The notes under the pieces are model-generated. The model did no database searches. It saw nothing but the letters and a program-made list of their open reading frames with translations, and was not told where the DNA came from. From Dyella thiooxydans (GTDB lineage Bacteria; Pseudomonadota; Gammaproteobacteria; Xanthomonadales; Rhodanobacteraceae): DNA of 64,000 bases. Position numbers and translations under genes: made by a program. This document shows positions 45,226 to 54,144 of the stretch, one piece after another; position 1 is the first letter of the stretch, and the number at the start of each line of letters is the position of its first letter. The stretch spans positions 1,426,001-1,490,000 of the forward strand of contig NZ_CP014841.1 of assembly GCF_001641285.1 (NCBI RefSeq). The letters run 5' to 3'.

Positions 45226-45762
45226 ATGCATGCACCTTCGCGCAACCGCTACTCCGCGACGGTCCGTTGGGCCCATTGGCTGACCGTGCTGGCCGTCGTG
45301 GCGGCCTACCTGCTGGTGGAAGTGGGGGATGACGAAGACCATGGCGGCGCCGTCGGGCCCGCCATGCAGGGGCACTACCTAGCCGGGCTGGCGGTGCTGG
45401 CGTTGCTGGCGGTCCGCGTGCTCGGCATGGCGCTCGGGCCGCGGCCGCCCATCGTTCCCGCACCCGGCCACATTTCCGTGCTGGCGGCACGGATCACGCA
45501 TCTGGCGCTGTACCTGTTCCTGCTGGCGCAGCCGGTGCTCGGCATCTTGGCCGTGAACTACGCCGGCGAGGCGGTCACCCTGCCGTGGTCGGGCACGCCC
45601 CTCCCTGCGCTGGTGCATGCCGACCCGGGCGCACGGGAGTTCGTCGAGGAGCTGCACGAATCGCTGGGCGAGATCTTCTACTGGGTGATCGGCCTGCACG
45701 TGGTCGCCGCACTATGGCACCACTTCATCAAGCGGGACAACACGCTGCGCCGGATGCTCTAG
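45226..45762 (+). CDS. cytochrome b561 family protein
   Basis: 178 residues, four TM helices. Heme-ligating His: VRWAHWLTVL (helix 1), AMQGHYLAGLAVL (helix 2), LHESLGEIFYWVIGLHVVAALWHHFI (helix 4 and its N-terminal end). Integral quinol-oxidising cytochrome that can pass electrons to the peroxidase encoded 18 bp upstream. The stop is 8 bp from the convergent ketopantoate reductase-like stop. Confidence 0.93.
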   Translation: MHAPSRNRYSATVRWAHWLTVLAVVAAYLLVEVGDDEDHGGAVGPAMQGHYLAGLAVLALLAVRVLGMALGPRPPIVPAPGHISVLAARITHLALYLFLLAQPVLGILAVNYAGEAVTLPWSGTPLPALVHADPGAREFVEELHESLGEIFYWVIGLHVVAALWHHFIKRDNTLRRML

Positions 45763-45770
45763 CGCCCCGG

Positions 45771-46712
45771 TCAACCGGCCGGTCGCCGTGCCTCGTAGGC
45801 CTGCAGGTGCACCCACGCCAGGTCCAGCAGCGGCGCCGCCTGCCCGGCCGCACGGGCCCGGCGCAGCATGTCGCCGACAATGTGCGCGCCCTCGGTGCGC
45901 TGGCCGCTCTCCAGGTCACGCAGCATCGATGCGGTGACGCTCGATCCGGCCTGGGTCAGCATGCCCAGCGCCTTGTCGCGTGCCTCGGCGGGAATCGAGT
46001 GGCCCGCGGCTTCCGCCACGGCCAGACACTCTTCGTACAGCCCTTCGACGAAGGCGCGGCCGCCCTCGGCGGCAACGATGTCGCCGATGCTCGCCCGCAT
46101 CAGGCAGGTGGCGCCGGCCAACGCAGTGAGGAAGGCGAACTTGATCCACTGGTCGCGCGCGACGTGTTCCGAATAGTGGTGGTCCACCCCGGCCGCCGCG
46201 AAGGCATCGGCCAGCGCCTGGCAACGCGCACTGCGCGGATCGCCGGAGCGCTCGCCGAACGTCACCGAAGCCGGCCGCCCCAGGTGCAGCACCTCACCGC
46301 GATCGCTCTTGGTCGCGCTGATGAAACACAGACCGCCGAGCACACCCTGCTCGCCGAAGCGCTCATCCAGCGACTCGTATTGCTTCAGGCCGTTGAGGAT
46401 CGGCCAGACCGTGGTGCCCTCGCCCACCGCCGGCGCGATCGCCTCGATCGAGGAATCCAGGTCGTAGGCTTTGCAGCTCAGCAGCACCATGTCGAACGGC
46501 TGCGCCGCAGCGGCGCCAGCGAGTTGCGGGGCAGTGAGGTGCCGCACCGGGAACCGCGCGTCGCCGAGCGGGCTGCGGATCACCAGCCCGTCACGATCCA
46601 GCTGCGCGGCACGGGCCTCGCGCACCAGGAAAGTCACGTCCGCACCGGACTGTGCCAGGCGGCCACCGAAATAGCCGCCGGTGCCACCGGCACCGAGAAC
46701 GAGCATGCGCAT
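45771..46712 (-). CDS. ketopantoate reductase family protein (PanE/ApbA)
   Basis: 313-residue NADP-dependent 2-hydroxyacid dehydrogenase-like enzyme. LVLGAGGTGGYFGGRLAQSG is the Rossmann motif, LLSCKAYDLDSSIEAI and WPILNGLKQYESL are PanE signatures, and the conserved catalytic Lys is in RDQWIKFAFLTALAG. PanE makes pantoate for pantothenate and CoA; many genomes carry several paralogues, so a role in pantothenate synthesis is not proven. Start at the ATG at 46712 (a second ATG two codons later is equally possible). Divergent from the PLD lipoprotein. Confidence 0.88.
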   Translation of the reverse strand: MRMLVLGAGGTGGYFGGRLAQSGADVTFLVREARAAQLDRDGLVIRSPLGDARFPVRHLTAPQLAGAAAAQPFDMVLLSCKAYDLDSSIEAIAPAVGEGTTVWPILNGLKQYESLDERFGEQGVLGGLCFISATKSDRGEVLHLGRPASVTFGERSGDPRSARCQALADAFAAAGVDHHYSEHVARDQWIKFAFLTALAGATCLMRASIGDIVAAEGGRAFVEGLYEECLAVAEAAGHSIPAEARDKALGMLTQAGSSVTASMLRDLESGQRTEGAHIVGDMLRRARAAGQAAPLLDLAWVHLQAYEARRPAG

Positions 46713-46990
46713 GGAAAACTCCAGAGGGGGATCAGGGGCCTGCCAGTGTAGATGCTGCACGCGCACATGGACCCACGACAATGCCCCGGGAACGACATTG
46801 CGGACCGCCCCGCACCGCCGGGACGTCCACGCCACGCATGCATCCGTGAATGCGCGATGATCCGGCCGGCACCGATGCTCCGCCGGATCGCGCCCCGTTC
46901 ACGACAGCGTCGGCAGGCTGTTCTGCCGGACCGCTCGCCGGCCCCGGAAGCCGGGCACGATGCGGCGCGACCGCAACGAAGAGGTACGCC

Positions 46991-48565
46991 ATGCGCCGGA
47001 ACCTGCCGAAACTCGCGATCATCCTGCTCGCCGCACTGGCGCTGGATGGCTGCGCCACCCTGCGCAAGGATTTCGCGAAGCATCCGTCGACCGCCCTGCC
47101 GCCGCAGCACGACACGCCGAGCACGCGCTACGTGCACCGGGAGGTGTCCAGGCACGGCGATCTCTCGGGCTTCCGCCTGCTGACCTTCAGCACCAATGCG
47201 CTGATGAGCCGGGTGGTGCTGGCCGACCACGCGAAGCACACCCTCGACCTGCAGTACTACATCTTCGCCGACGACGACACCGGCCGGCTGGTCGCCCAGC
47301 GCCTGCTGGCCGCCGCCGACCGCGGCGTGCGCGTGCGACTGCTGCTGGACGACATCAACGTGGGCGACGAGATCGACATGCTCGATGCGCTGGACGCCCA
47401 TCCGAACATCGAGGTGCGGCTGTTCAATCCGTTCGGCACCCAGGCCCGTTCCGGCCTGGCCAAGGCCGCGCAGTTCGTGCTCGACGGCAGCCGGCTGAAC
47501 CATCGCATGCACAACAAGTCCTTCATCGTGGACAACAGCGTCGCCGTGATCGGCGGACGCAACATCGGCGACGACTACTTCGACGCGGGCCAGAACACCC
47601 ACTTCCGCGATCTCGACCTGATCGCCATCGGTCCGGTCGTGAGGCAGGCCTCGCAGGCCTTCGACACCTACTGGAACTGCGACGCGGCCTACCCGGTGAA
47701 AGCCTACAGCGGGAAACACGCCGGCCCGGCCGACCTGGCCCGGCTGCGCGAGCAGCTGGCGCAGCATGCGCGCAAGTTCGCCCAGAGCGACTATGCCCAG
47801 GCCACGCTCGACCAGCTGCCGCACGGCCCTTCCGGCGACCGGCCCGGCAAGTGGTTCTGGGGGCACGCGGTGCTGGTGGCCGACCAGCCGGCCAAGATCG
47901 ACGCCGACGGTGACGACCCGCAACTGCGCATCGGCCCGGACATCAAGGCGATGATGGACGGCGCGAAGCACGATGTACGCCTGATTTCGCCGTACTTCAT
48001 CCCCGGCGACGACGGCACCGCCTTCCTCACCGGCATCGCGGCGCGCGGCGTACGCGTGCAGGTGCTGACCAACTCGCTGGCTTCCACCGACGAGCCGGCC
48101 GTGCACGCCGGTTATTCGCGCTACCGCCTGCCGCTGCTTCGCGGCGGCGTCGAACTGTACGAGCTGCGCCCGCAACCCGGCGCGAAGCAACCGGCCACGG
48201 ATGCCGGCAAGTCGTCCGGCGTCAGCCTGCATGCCAAGGCAATCGTGGTGGACTCGCACGAAACGTTCATCGGCTCGATGAACATGGACGAGCGCTCCAA
48301 ACTGCTCAACACCGAGATGGGCATCATCGTGGACAACGCGCCACTGGCGAAGGCGGTGGAACAGTTCTTCGACTCCGCGACGGCGCCCACCCGCGCCTGG
48401 CGCGTGATGCTGGATCCGACCAAGCCACGCCAGCACGCGCCGCTCGTCTGGCGCGGCATGGACGACGGCAAGATGGTCACCCTGACCAGCGATCCGGACG
48501 CAACCGCCGGGCGCAAGGTCGAGGTTGGCCTGATCAAGCTGCTGCCGGTGGAGAACCTGCTCTAG
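46991..48565 (+). CDS. phospholipase D family lipoprotein (cardiolipin synthase ClsC-like)
   Basis: 524 residues. Signal peptide with lipobox (LALDGC), then two PLD domains with both HKD motifs: HRMHNKSFIVDNSVAVIGG and SLHAKAIVVDSHETFIGSMN (HxK(x)4D and GG/GS downstream). ClsC-type enzymes make cardiolipin from phosphatidylglycerol and phosphatidylethanolamine. The lipoprotein anchor differs from E. coli ClsC, which is cytosolic-face associated, and suggests periplasmic orientation. Starts at 46991 with GAGG upstream; the last 32 bp overlap the convergent EamA gene. Confidence 0.88.
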   Translation: MRRNLPKLAIILLAALALDGCATLRKDFAKHPSTALPPQHDTPSTRYVHREVSRHGDLSGFRLLTFSTNALMSRVVLADHAKHTLDLQYYIFADDDTGRLVAQRLLAAADRGVRVRLLLDDINVGDEIDMLDALDAHPNIEVRLFNPFGTQARSGLAKAAQFVLDGSRLNHRMHNKSFIVDNSVAVIGGRNIGDDYFDAGQNTHFRDLDLIAIGPVVRQASQAFDTYWNCDAAYPVKAYSGKHAGPADLARLREQLAQHARKFAQSDYAQATLDQLPHGPSGDRPGKWFWGHAVLVADQPAKIDADGDDPQLRIGPDIKAMMDGAKHDVRLISPYFIPGDDGTAFLTGIAARGVRVQVLTNSLASTDEPAVHAGYSRYRLPLLRGGVELYELRPQPGAKQPATDAGKSSGVSLHAKAIVVDSHETFIGSMNMDERSKLLNTEMGIIVDNAPLAKAVEQFFDSATAPTRAWRVMLDPTKPRQHAPLVWRGMDDGKMVTLTSDPDATAGRKVEVGLIKLLPVENLL

Positions 48566-49481
48566 GCGCGCGGTTCACCAGCCATAGTCCGCCGGCGATG
48601 GCCGCACCGCCCAGCCATTGCGATGGCGCCAGCGTGGTGTGCAGCACCACGAAGCTCAGCAACACCGCGAACAACGGCGCCAGGAACAGCCAGCCGCTGG
48701 CATGGGTGGCGCCACCCCGGCGCAGCGCCACGAACCACAGCCCGAACGACCCGGCGGATGCGGGTATCGCCAGCCAGGCGAACCAGCCCCAGTCAGCCAG
48801 GGTGAACCCCGCCGGCCAGCGCTCGCCTCCGGCATGCGCCAGCGCCAGCAGTACCAGCGATCCCACCAGCATCTGCCAGAAATTCAATGCCAGCCCGCCG
48901 ATGGGCAGCGCGGCGCGCTTGTTCAGCGTGGTCGCCGCCGCCCAGCAGAGCGCCGATCCCAGACAGCACAGCTCGCCGGCCAAGGCCGCACGCTGCCCCT
49001 GCAGCAGCGCGCCCGGCCCGATCGCCAGCGCCACGCCGGCCATGCCGAGCACGAGCCCGCCGAGCCTTACCGCACCCAGGCGCTCGTGCAGGATCAGGCG
49101 CCCCAGCAAGGCCACCCAGATCGGGTTGCTGAACAACAGGATCGCCGCCGCCGCGGCCGGGATCGTGCGCATGCCGACAAACAGCAGGCCCATCACGGCG
49201 GCGGTCTGCAGCAGGCCGATCGCCGCGACGACCGGTACGTGGCGCCAGTGCATGCCCGCCGGCCACAGCACCCGGGCCAATGGCTTCCGGCTGGCCAGCA
49301 GCAGCGGCAGGGTCGCCGTCGCCGCCACCAGGAACCGCCATCCGACCAGCAGGATCGCCGGCACACCCTGCGACAGCAGGATCTTGCCGGCGATGAAACT
49401 CGAACCCATCAGGAAGGTGGCTCCCAGCAACAGGGCGTAGAAACCGGGATCCGGCGCGTGCCGGTGCTGCAGGGCGGTCAT
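48534..49481 (-). CDS. EamA/DMT family transporter
   Basis: 315 residues with ten predicted TM helices in two EamA repeats; typical segments are LLLGATFLMGSSFIAGKILL and FSNPIWVALLGRLILHERLG. Drug/metabolite exporter superfamily; substrate not predictable (amino acids, nucleotides or drugs). Start at the ATG at 49481 with the N-terminal MTALQHRH; 11 earlier in-frame codons have no support. Converges on the PLD gene with a 32-bp overlap of coding ends. Confidence 0.9.
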   Translation of the reverse strand: MTALQHRHAPDPGFYALLLGATFLMGSSFIAGKILLSQGVPAILLVGWRFLVAATATLPLLLASRKPLARVLWPAGMHWRHVPVVAAIGLLQTAAVMGLLFVGMRTIPAAAAAILLFSNPIWVALLGRLILHERLGAVRLGGLVLGMAGVALAIGPGALLQGQRAALAGELCCLGSALCWAAATTLNKRAALPIGGLALNFWQMLVGSLVLLALAHAGGERWPAGFTLADWGWFAWLAIPASAGSFGLWFVALRRGGATHASGWLFLAPLFAVLLSFVVLHTTLAPSQWLGGAAIAGGLWLVNRAPRAGSPPAAA

Positions 49482-49613
49482 CGGTGGGCCGGCGGACAGT
49501 ACATGGTCGACCACGCTAGCGAGCGCGCCGGCCCGGTGTCGACACGGCCTTGGTCGAACGCCAGACGCGCGGGCCCGGCCTCCACCGGGTCCGCGCGGTA
49601 CGACTGCCTCGGA

Positions 49614-51197
49614 TCAGCGCCCGAGGTCGGACAGGAACCGCTTGCTGTATTCCAGCGAGGTGGTGCCATTGACCGAGTTGCACACCGGAGAGGCGTAGCC
49701 GGTGCTGCCGCCCGAACACGGTGTGTCGCGGTCCAGCGACCAGAAGTGCACGCCGACCAGCCCGGCGTTGATCGCGTAGGTGGTCATCGTATCCACGTCG
49801 GCGGTAGTAAAGACCTCGCTGCTCACATCGTTGGTGCCGATCATCGGCGTCAACTCGATGTGGCTGGCCGGCACGCCATAAGTGTGCTCGAGGTTGGTCA
49901 CCGCCTGGATTGCCGACTGGCCCATGTTGCACTGGCCGTTGGCGACCACGCACACGCCGGGGCTCGCCGCACCGAAGTCCATCACCATCAGGTTGATGGT
50001 GTAGTTCTGCAACGACGACGCCATCACCGCGCGGACCACCATGTCGCCCAGGCTGTTGACGCCGCCGTAGCTGCCGTCGGATGCGGCCAGGGTCGCCAGG
50101 GTGAAGGAGAAGCGCAGGTTCGGGTAAAGGCTCTGCGCGTAGACCGCGCCGGCCACCAGGTTGTTGATGGTGGTCTGGTTCTGCCCACCCTCGATGTCGA
50201 AGTCCACGCCGACCATGTGCGAGGTGTAGTAGCGGGAAATGAACTGCGCCATGCCTGCGGGCGAGCCGCAGGTGAAGCTGCCCGCCTGGCCGCCGGTGGA
50301 CACCACGTAGTTCACCCCGGCATCGGCCAGCGGCTGGATGTTGGCCGTGGCGAAGTTGGCCGCCGGAATGCCGCCCCAGCTCTCGCTGCCGCATTCGCCC
50401 GAGGCGAACGCCAGGGTGATCGCGCCGATGTTGGGCAGGTAGTCGGATACCAGGCTGCCGCTGCCGACCACCGGGATCGGCGAGCCGGTGGCTGCCGCGG
50501 TGCGCATGGTGTTGGTGTTCCAGTTGAGGTTGATGGTCACGTCCTTGTAGGGACTGAACAGCAGGCTGCCCGGTGCCGGACCGCCCGTGCCGCCCGTGCC
50601 GCCAGTCCCTCCGGTACCTCCCGTGCCACCGGTGCCTCCCGTACCGCCGGTGCCACCACTGCCGGAGCCATCGCAGCTGCCCTGCGATGTCCACGGCTGC
50701 GCCGAACCCGTCGGACCATTGTGGGTGGCCGGATCGTCGCCCTGGGTCCACCAGTTCGCCACGTAGTTCACGCCGTTCTCGCTGGCGGTGTTGCCGCCGG
50801 TGTAGACCGTACCCGCGCTCCAGGCGGTGGCGCAGGTCGAACCGGAACCACCGCCGGAACCGCCCGAACCACCGGTGCCACCCGTCCCGCCGGAGCCGCC
50901 GCAGCTACCCTGCGATGTCCACGGCTGCCCGGAACCCGAGCCACCACTGTGGGTAGCCGGATCGTCGCCCTGCGTCCACCAGTTGGCCACGTAGTTCACG
51001 CCGTTCTCGCTGACCGTGGCGCCACCGGAATAGGCGGTGCCGGCGCTCCAGGCGGCGGCGCACGTGGCTACCGTCTGCGCGTGCAGCGGCTGTACCGGCA
51101 CGGCCGCCAGCAACCCCGCCGATATCACCGAGCCGCCCAGGCTGCCGAGCACGCCGAGGGCGAGCCGGGAAAGGGAATTCGATCGCTTCACAAGCAT
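49614..51197 (-). CDS. GH18 chitinase with two chitin-binding modules
   Basis: 527-residue secreted chitinase. Perfect AGGAGGAAA ribosome binding site before the ATG at 51197; signal peptide cleaved near LHAQ. Two CBM5/12 modules (about 45-95 and 117-168) share the cores ENGVNYVANWWTQGDDPATH and PWTSQGSC and are nearly identical, so the module was recently duplicated. They are joined by Gly/Ser/Thr linkers, the second made of repeated Gly-Gly-Thr. The catalytic GH18 domain (about 200-527) has the catalytic motif in VGVDFDIEGG with its acid Glu. Degrades chitin extracellularly. The 150-bp upstream region carries a NagR-like palindrome. Confidence 0.92.
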   Translation of the reverse strand: MLVKRSNSLSRLALGVLGSLGGSVISAGLLAAVPVQPLHAQTVATCAAAWSAGTAYSGGATVSENGVNYVANWWTQGDDPATHSGGSGSGQPWTSQGSCGGSGGTGGTGGSGGSGGGSGSTCATAWSAGTVYTGGNTASENGVNYVANWWTQGDDPATHNGPTGSAQPWTSQGSCDGSGSGGTGGTGGTGGTGGTGGTGGTGGTGGPAPGSLLFSPYKDVTINLNWNTNTMRTAAATGSPIPVVGSGSLVSDYLPNIGAITLAFASGECGSESWGGIPAANFATANIQPLADAGVNYVVSTGGQAGSFTCGSPAGMAQFISRYYTSHMVGVDFDIEGGQNQTTINNLVAGAVYAQSLYPNLRFSFTLATLAASDGSYGGVNSLGDMVVRAVMASSLQNYTINLMVMDFGAASPGVCVVANGQCNMGQSAIQAVTNLEHTYGVPASHIELTPMIGTNDVSSEVFTTADVDTMTTYAINAGLVGVHFWSLDRDTPCSGGSTGYASPVCNSVNGTTSLEYSKRFLSDLGR

Positions 51198-51343
51198 GGG
51201 ATTTCCTCCAGATTGAAATTCATCGCTGCGTGGAATGACCTGGCGATGCCACGACCGGCTTCCTCCGGTCGACGGGGAAGCTCGCCGCCGCGTCCTTGCT
51301 GCTACCGCATGTCTGAGGTGTTGCCCGCCCTTGGTACTCCCGA

Positions 51344-51361
51344 AATGACAACGTTGTCTAT
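51344..51361. promoter_or_regulatory. NagR-like operator before the chitinase
   Basis: AATGACAACGTTGTC then TAT: perfect palindrome GACAACGTTGTC extended on one side. As I recall, it resembles the NagR box described for GlcNAc/chitin regulons of Xanthomonadales and Alteromonadales (AATGACANCGNTGTCATT). Its position 147 bp upstream of the chitinase ATG fits control by chitin breakdown products. Confidence 0.55.
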
Positions 51362-51553
51362 ATGACTTTTTCCGAACTGTGACCGGACGCCATATCCGTC
51401 CTGGCCATCCAGGCAGACAGGTGCAGGCGCACCATGCCGGATAACCAGTCCACACCCGAAGACCTCGAAGAATTCTGCTGCAAAGCGGAATTCATCGTCC
51501 CCTCCCCGACCAGCACGCCGACGGGGCGGCATCACTTCGCTTTTCAAACCGGG

Positions 51554-51569
51554 AATGACAACGATTGTC
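51554..51569. promoter_or_regulatory. second NagR-like site, one base longer
   Basis: AATGACAACGATTGTC: same arms GACAA/TTGTC, but with a 3-base spacer CGA instead of CG. Lies 198 bp before the Anbu operon start. The one-base insertion would turn the second half-site relative to the first, so it may be a decayed copy. Confidence 0.35.
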
Positions 51570-51766
51570 CTGATTGACTCAATGGCATCGCAACACTGCC
51601 GGCACAGGGTGTGTTGGCGCCCCTTCCCCGAGATGATCGGGGCATCTGGCAAGGCACGGACGGGTGTCAGGCGAGTGGCCGTATGGACGTCCGTAAGGCT
51701 GCGCCTGCTTGACTTTGCCGACGGCGACCGCCACGGTCGAAGCCCGTCTTCGAGGGGATCCCACGG

Positions 51767-53188
51767 GTGTCTGCAGCGACGGTTTTCGACGAGATGGGCT
51801 GGCCCGACGACGTACGCACGCCGTACGCGCTGATCGACGCCTGGCTGCGCGACACCCCACCGGACCAGCTCGCGCTGAAGCGCCGCGAGGCCGAGGTGTT
51901 GTTCCGCCGGATCGGCATCACCTTCGCCGTCTACACCGAGGGCGGCGACGCCGAGCGCCTGATCCCTTTCGACCTGATCCCGCGCGTGCTGGCCCAGGCC
52001 GAGTGGCGCAACCTGCGGCGCGGGCTGGAGCAGCGCGCCCGCGCGCTCAACGCCTTCATGCACGACGTCTACCACGACCGCGAGATCATCCGCGCCGGCC
52101 GCGTGCCGGAACGGCTGGTGCTGCACAACAGCCAGTTCCGGCCGGAGATGTGCGGACTGGACCTGCCGGGCCAGATGTATGCGCACATCTGCGGCATCGA
52201 CATGGTGCGCACCGGACCGAACGACTACTACGTGCTGGAGGACAACTGCCGCACGCCCTCCGGCGTCTCCTACATGCTGGAAAACCGCGAGGTGATGCTG
52301 CGGCTGTTTCCGGACCTGTTCCGCCGCAACACGGTGGCACCGGTGGCGCACTACCCCGACGAGCTGCTGGCCACGCTGCGCTCGCTGGCGCCGCCGAACT
52401 GTCCGGGCGAACCGACCATCGTGCTGCTCACCCCCGGCATCCACAACAGCGCCTACTACGAACACGCCTTCCTCGCCGACGAGATGGGCATCGACCTGGT
52501 CGAGGGCGCCGACCTGGTGGTCAGCAAGGACGTCTGCTACCAGCGCACTACCAAAGGCCTGGAGCGGGTGGACGTGATCTACCGCCGGGTCGACGACGAC
52601 TACCTCGATCCCCTGGTCTTCCGCCCCGACTCCATGCTCGGCGTGCCCGGCCTGCACTTCGCCAACCGCGCCGGCAACCTCACCATCACCAATGCCGTCG
52701 GCACCGGTATCGCCGACGACAAGGCGGTGTACATCCACGTGCCGGAAATGGTGCGCTTCTACCTCGGCGAGGAACCGCTGCTGAAGAACGTGCCGACCCA
52801 CGACTGCAGCAAGCCCGACGAGCTGGCCTACGTGCTCGACCGCCTCGACGAGCTGGTGGTGAAGGCGGTCCACGGCTCCGGTGGCTACGGCATGCTGGTC
52901 GGCCCGCACGCCAGCCGCGACGAACTGGCGGCGTTCCGCCAGCAGCTGGTCCAGCGACCGCACGACTACATCGCCCAGCCGACCCTGTCGCTGTCCACCG
53001 TGCCCACCTTCGTCGACGACGGCATCGCGCCGCGCCATGTCGACCTGCGCCCGTTCGTGCTGTGCGGCGCCGACCAGGTCCGCGTGGTGCCGGGCGGACT
53101 GACCCGGGTGGCGCTGAAGGAGGGCTCGCTGGTGGTCAACTCCTCCCAGGGCGGAGGCACCAAGGACACCTGGATACTGGAAGACTGA
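51767..53188 (+). CDS. circularly permuted ATP-grasp type 2 protein (Anbu operon)
   Basis: 473-residue COG2308-type ATP-grasp protein, probably a peptide/amide ligase forming bonds with amino-acid substrates. Signatures: GITFAVYTEGGDAERLIPFDLIPR, RPEMCGLDLPGQMYAHICGID, YYVLEDNCRTPSGVSYMLENR, and SQGGGTKDTWILED at the C-terminus. GTG start at 51767 with GAGGGG upstream; an ATG at 51794 is an alternative. The stop overlaps the next start (TGATG). First gene of the conserved four-gene Anbu operon. Confidence 0.92.
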   Translation: MSAATVFDEMGWPDDVRTPYALIDAWLRDTPPDQLALKRREAEVLFRRIGITFAVYTEGGDAERLIPFDLIPRVLAQAEWRNLRRGLEQRARALNAFMHDVYHDREIIRAGRVPERLVLHNSQFRPEMCGLDLPGQMYAHICGIDMVRTGPNDYYVLEDNCRTPSGVSYMLENREVMLRLFPDLFRRNTVAPVAHYPDELLATLRSLAPPNCPGEPTIVLLTPGIHNSAYYEHAFLADEMGIDLVEGADLVVSKDVCYQRTTKGLERVDVIYRRVDDDYLDPLVFRPDSMLGVPGLHFANRAGNLTITNAVGTGIADDKAVYIHVPEMVRFYLGEEPLLKNVPTHDCSKPDELAYVLDRLDELVVKAVHGSGGYGMLVGPHASRDELAAFRQQLVQRPHDYIAQPTLSLSTVPTFVDDGIAPRHVDLRPFVLCGADQVRVVPGGLTRVALKEGSLVVNSSQGGGTKDTWILED

Positions 53189-54129
53189 TGCTCGCACGCA
53201 CCGCCGAAAGCCTGTTCTGGCTGGCCCGCTACATGGAGCGGGCCGACTACGTGGCCCGCCTGCTGCAGGTGGCCGGGCACATGAGCGCGGTGCGGGTCGA
53301 CAGCGACCGCCGCAGCGAATGGGAGTCGGCGATCATCGCCTCGGGCGGCAGCCTGCCCTACTTCGCCAAGCACGCCACGGTGGACGAGGCGACGGTGATC
53401 GACTTCCTCGCCTTCGACCGCGACAACCCCTCCTCCATCGCCAACTGCATCGACACCGCGCGCCGCAATGCGCGCACGGTGCGCACCGCACTGACCACCA
53501 GCATGTGGGACGCCGTGCAGGGCGCCTGGCAGGAGCTGCCGCGCTTCCGCGATGCGCCGAAGAACGCCGATCTGCTCAACGATTTCCTGGAATGGGTGCG
53601 CGTGCGGGTGGACCTGTTCCACGGCGTGTGCTCGAACAGCATGCTGCGGCGGGACAGCTTCTATTTCCTGCGCACCGGGCAGTTCCTCGAGCGCGCCGAC
53701 AACGTGGCACGGCTGCTCGACGTGAAGTACCACGTGCGCCTGCCGCAGGTCAGCGACGTCGGCGGCGTGATCGACTATTACCAGTGGCTGGCGATCCTGC
53801 GCGTGGTCGGCGCCCGGCGCGCCTACCGCGTGCTCTACAAGGGGCGGGTGGAGCCGGCGCAGGTCGCCGAGCTGCTGATCACCCGCAGCGTGTTCCCGCG
53901 CTCGCTGGCGTTCTGCTACCAGCAGATCACCCATCACCTGGACGCGATCGAGGACCAGGACCCGGTCCGCGTGGCCGAGGCCAAGCGATGCGCCCATTCG
54001 CTGTACGCCGACCTGCGCTATGCCAGCGTCGACCGCATCATCGACACCGGCCTGCACGAGTTCCTCACCGACGTGATCGAGCGGACCGAGGCGCTCGGCA
54101 CGCAGATCGCAGTCGGCCATCTTTTCTAG
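53188..54129 (+). CDS. alpha-E domain protein (Anbu operon)
   Basis: 313 residues, all-helical alpha-E (COG2307) protein, predicted partner of the permuted ATP-grasp enzyme. MLARTAESLFWLARYMERADY is the invariant N-terminus; FLRTGQFLERADNVARLLDVKYH repeats the same helical motif. The start overlaps the ATP-grasp stop, implying coupled translation and a fixed stoichiometry. Function is unknown beyond the conserved association. Confidence 0.92.
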   Translation: MLARTAESLFWLARYMERADYVARLLQVAGHMSAVRVDSDRRSEWESAIIASGGSLPYFAKHATVDEATVIDFLAFDRDNPSSIANCIDTARRNARTVRTALTTSMWDAVQGAWQELPRFRDAPKNADLLNDFLEWVRVRVDLFHGVCSNSMLRRDSFYFLRTGQFLERADNVARLLDVKYHVRLPQVSDVGGVIDYYQWLAILRVVGARRAYRVLYKGRVEPAQVAELLITRSVFPRSLAFCYQQITHHLDAIEDQDPVRVAEAKRCAHSLYADLRYASVDRIIDTGLHEFLTDVIERTEALGTQIAVGHLF

Positions 54130-54144
54130 ACGGGCACCCCAGCC

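Larger units (their letters stand above)
51198..51766. other. 569-bp intergenic region between chitinase and Anbu operon
   Basis: Divergent promoters for both transcription units should lie here. It contains two related palindromes, AATGACAACGTTGTC at 51344-51358 and AATGACAACGATTGTC at 51554-51569. A 47-codon ORF at 51434-51577 (MPDNQSTPEDLEEFCC...) has no good ribosome binding site, and I do not call it. Confidence 0.6.

Noticed and set aside
50575-50905. Short tandem repeats considered as a CRISPR array or minisatellite locus
   Set aside because: They encode Gly-Gly-Thr/Ser linkers of the chitinase; unit length is 9 bp with no spacers.
51434-51577. 47-codon ORF MPDNQSTPEDLEEFCC...
   Set aside because: Weak ribosome binding site, and its 3' end overlaps the second NagR-like palindrome; insufficient support.
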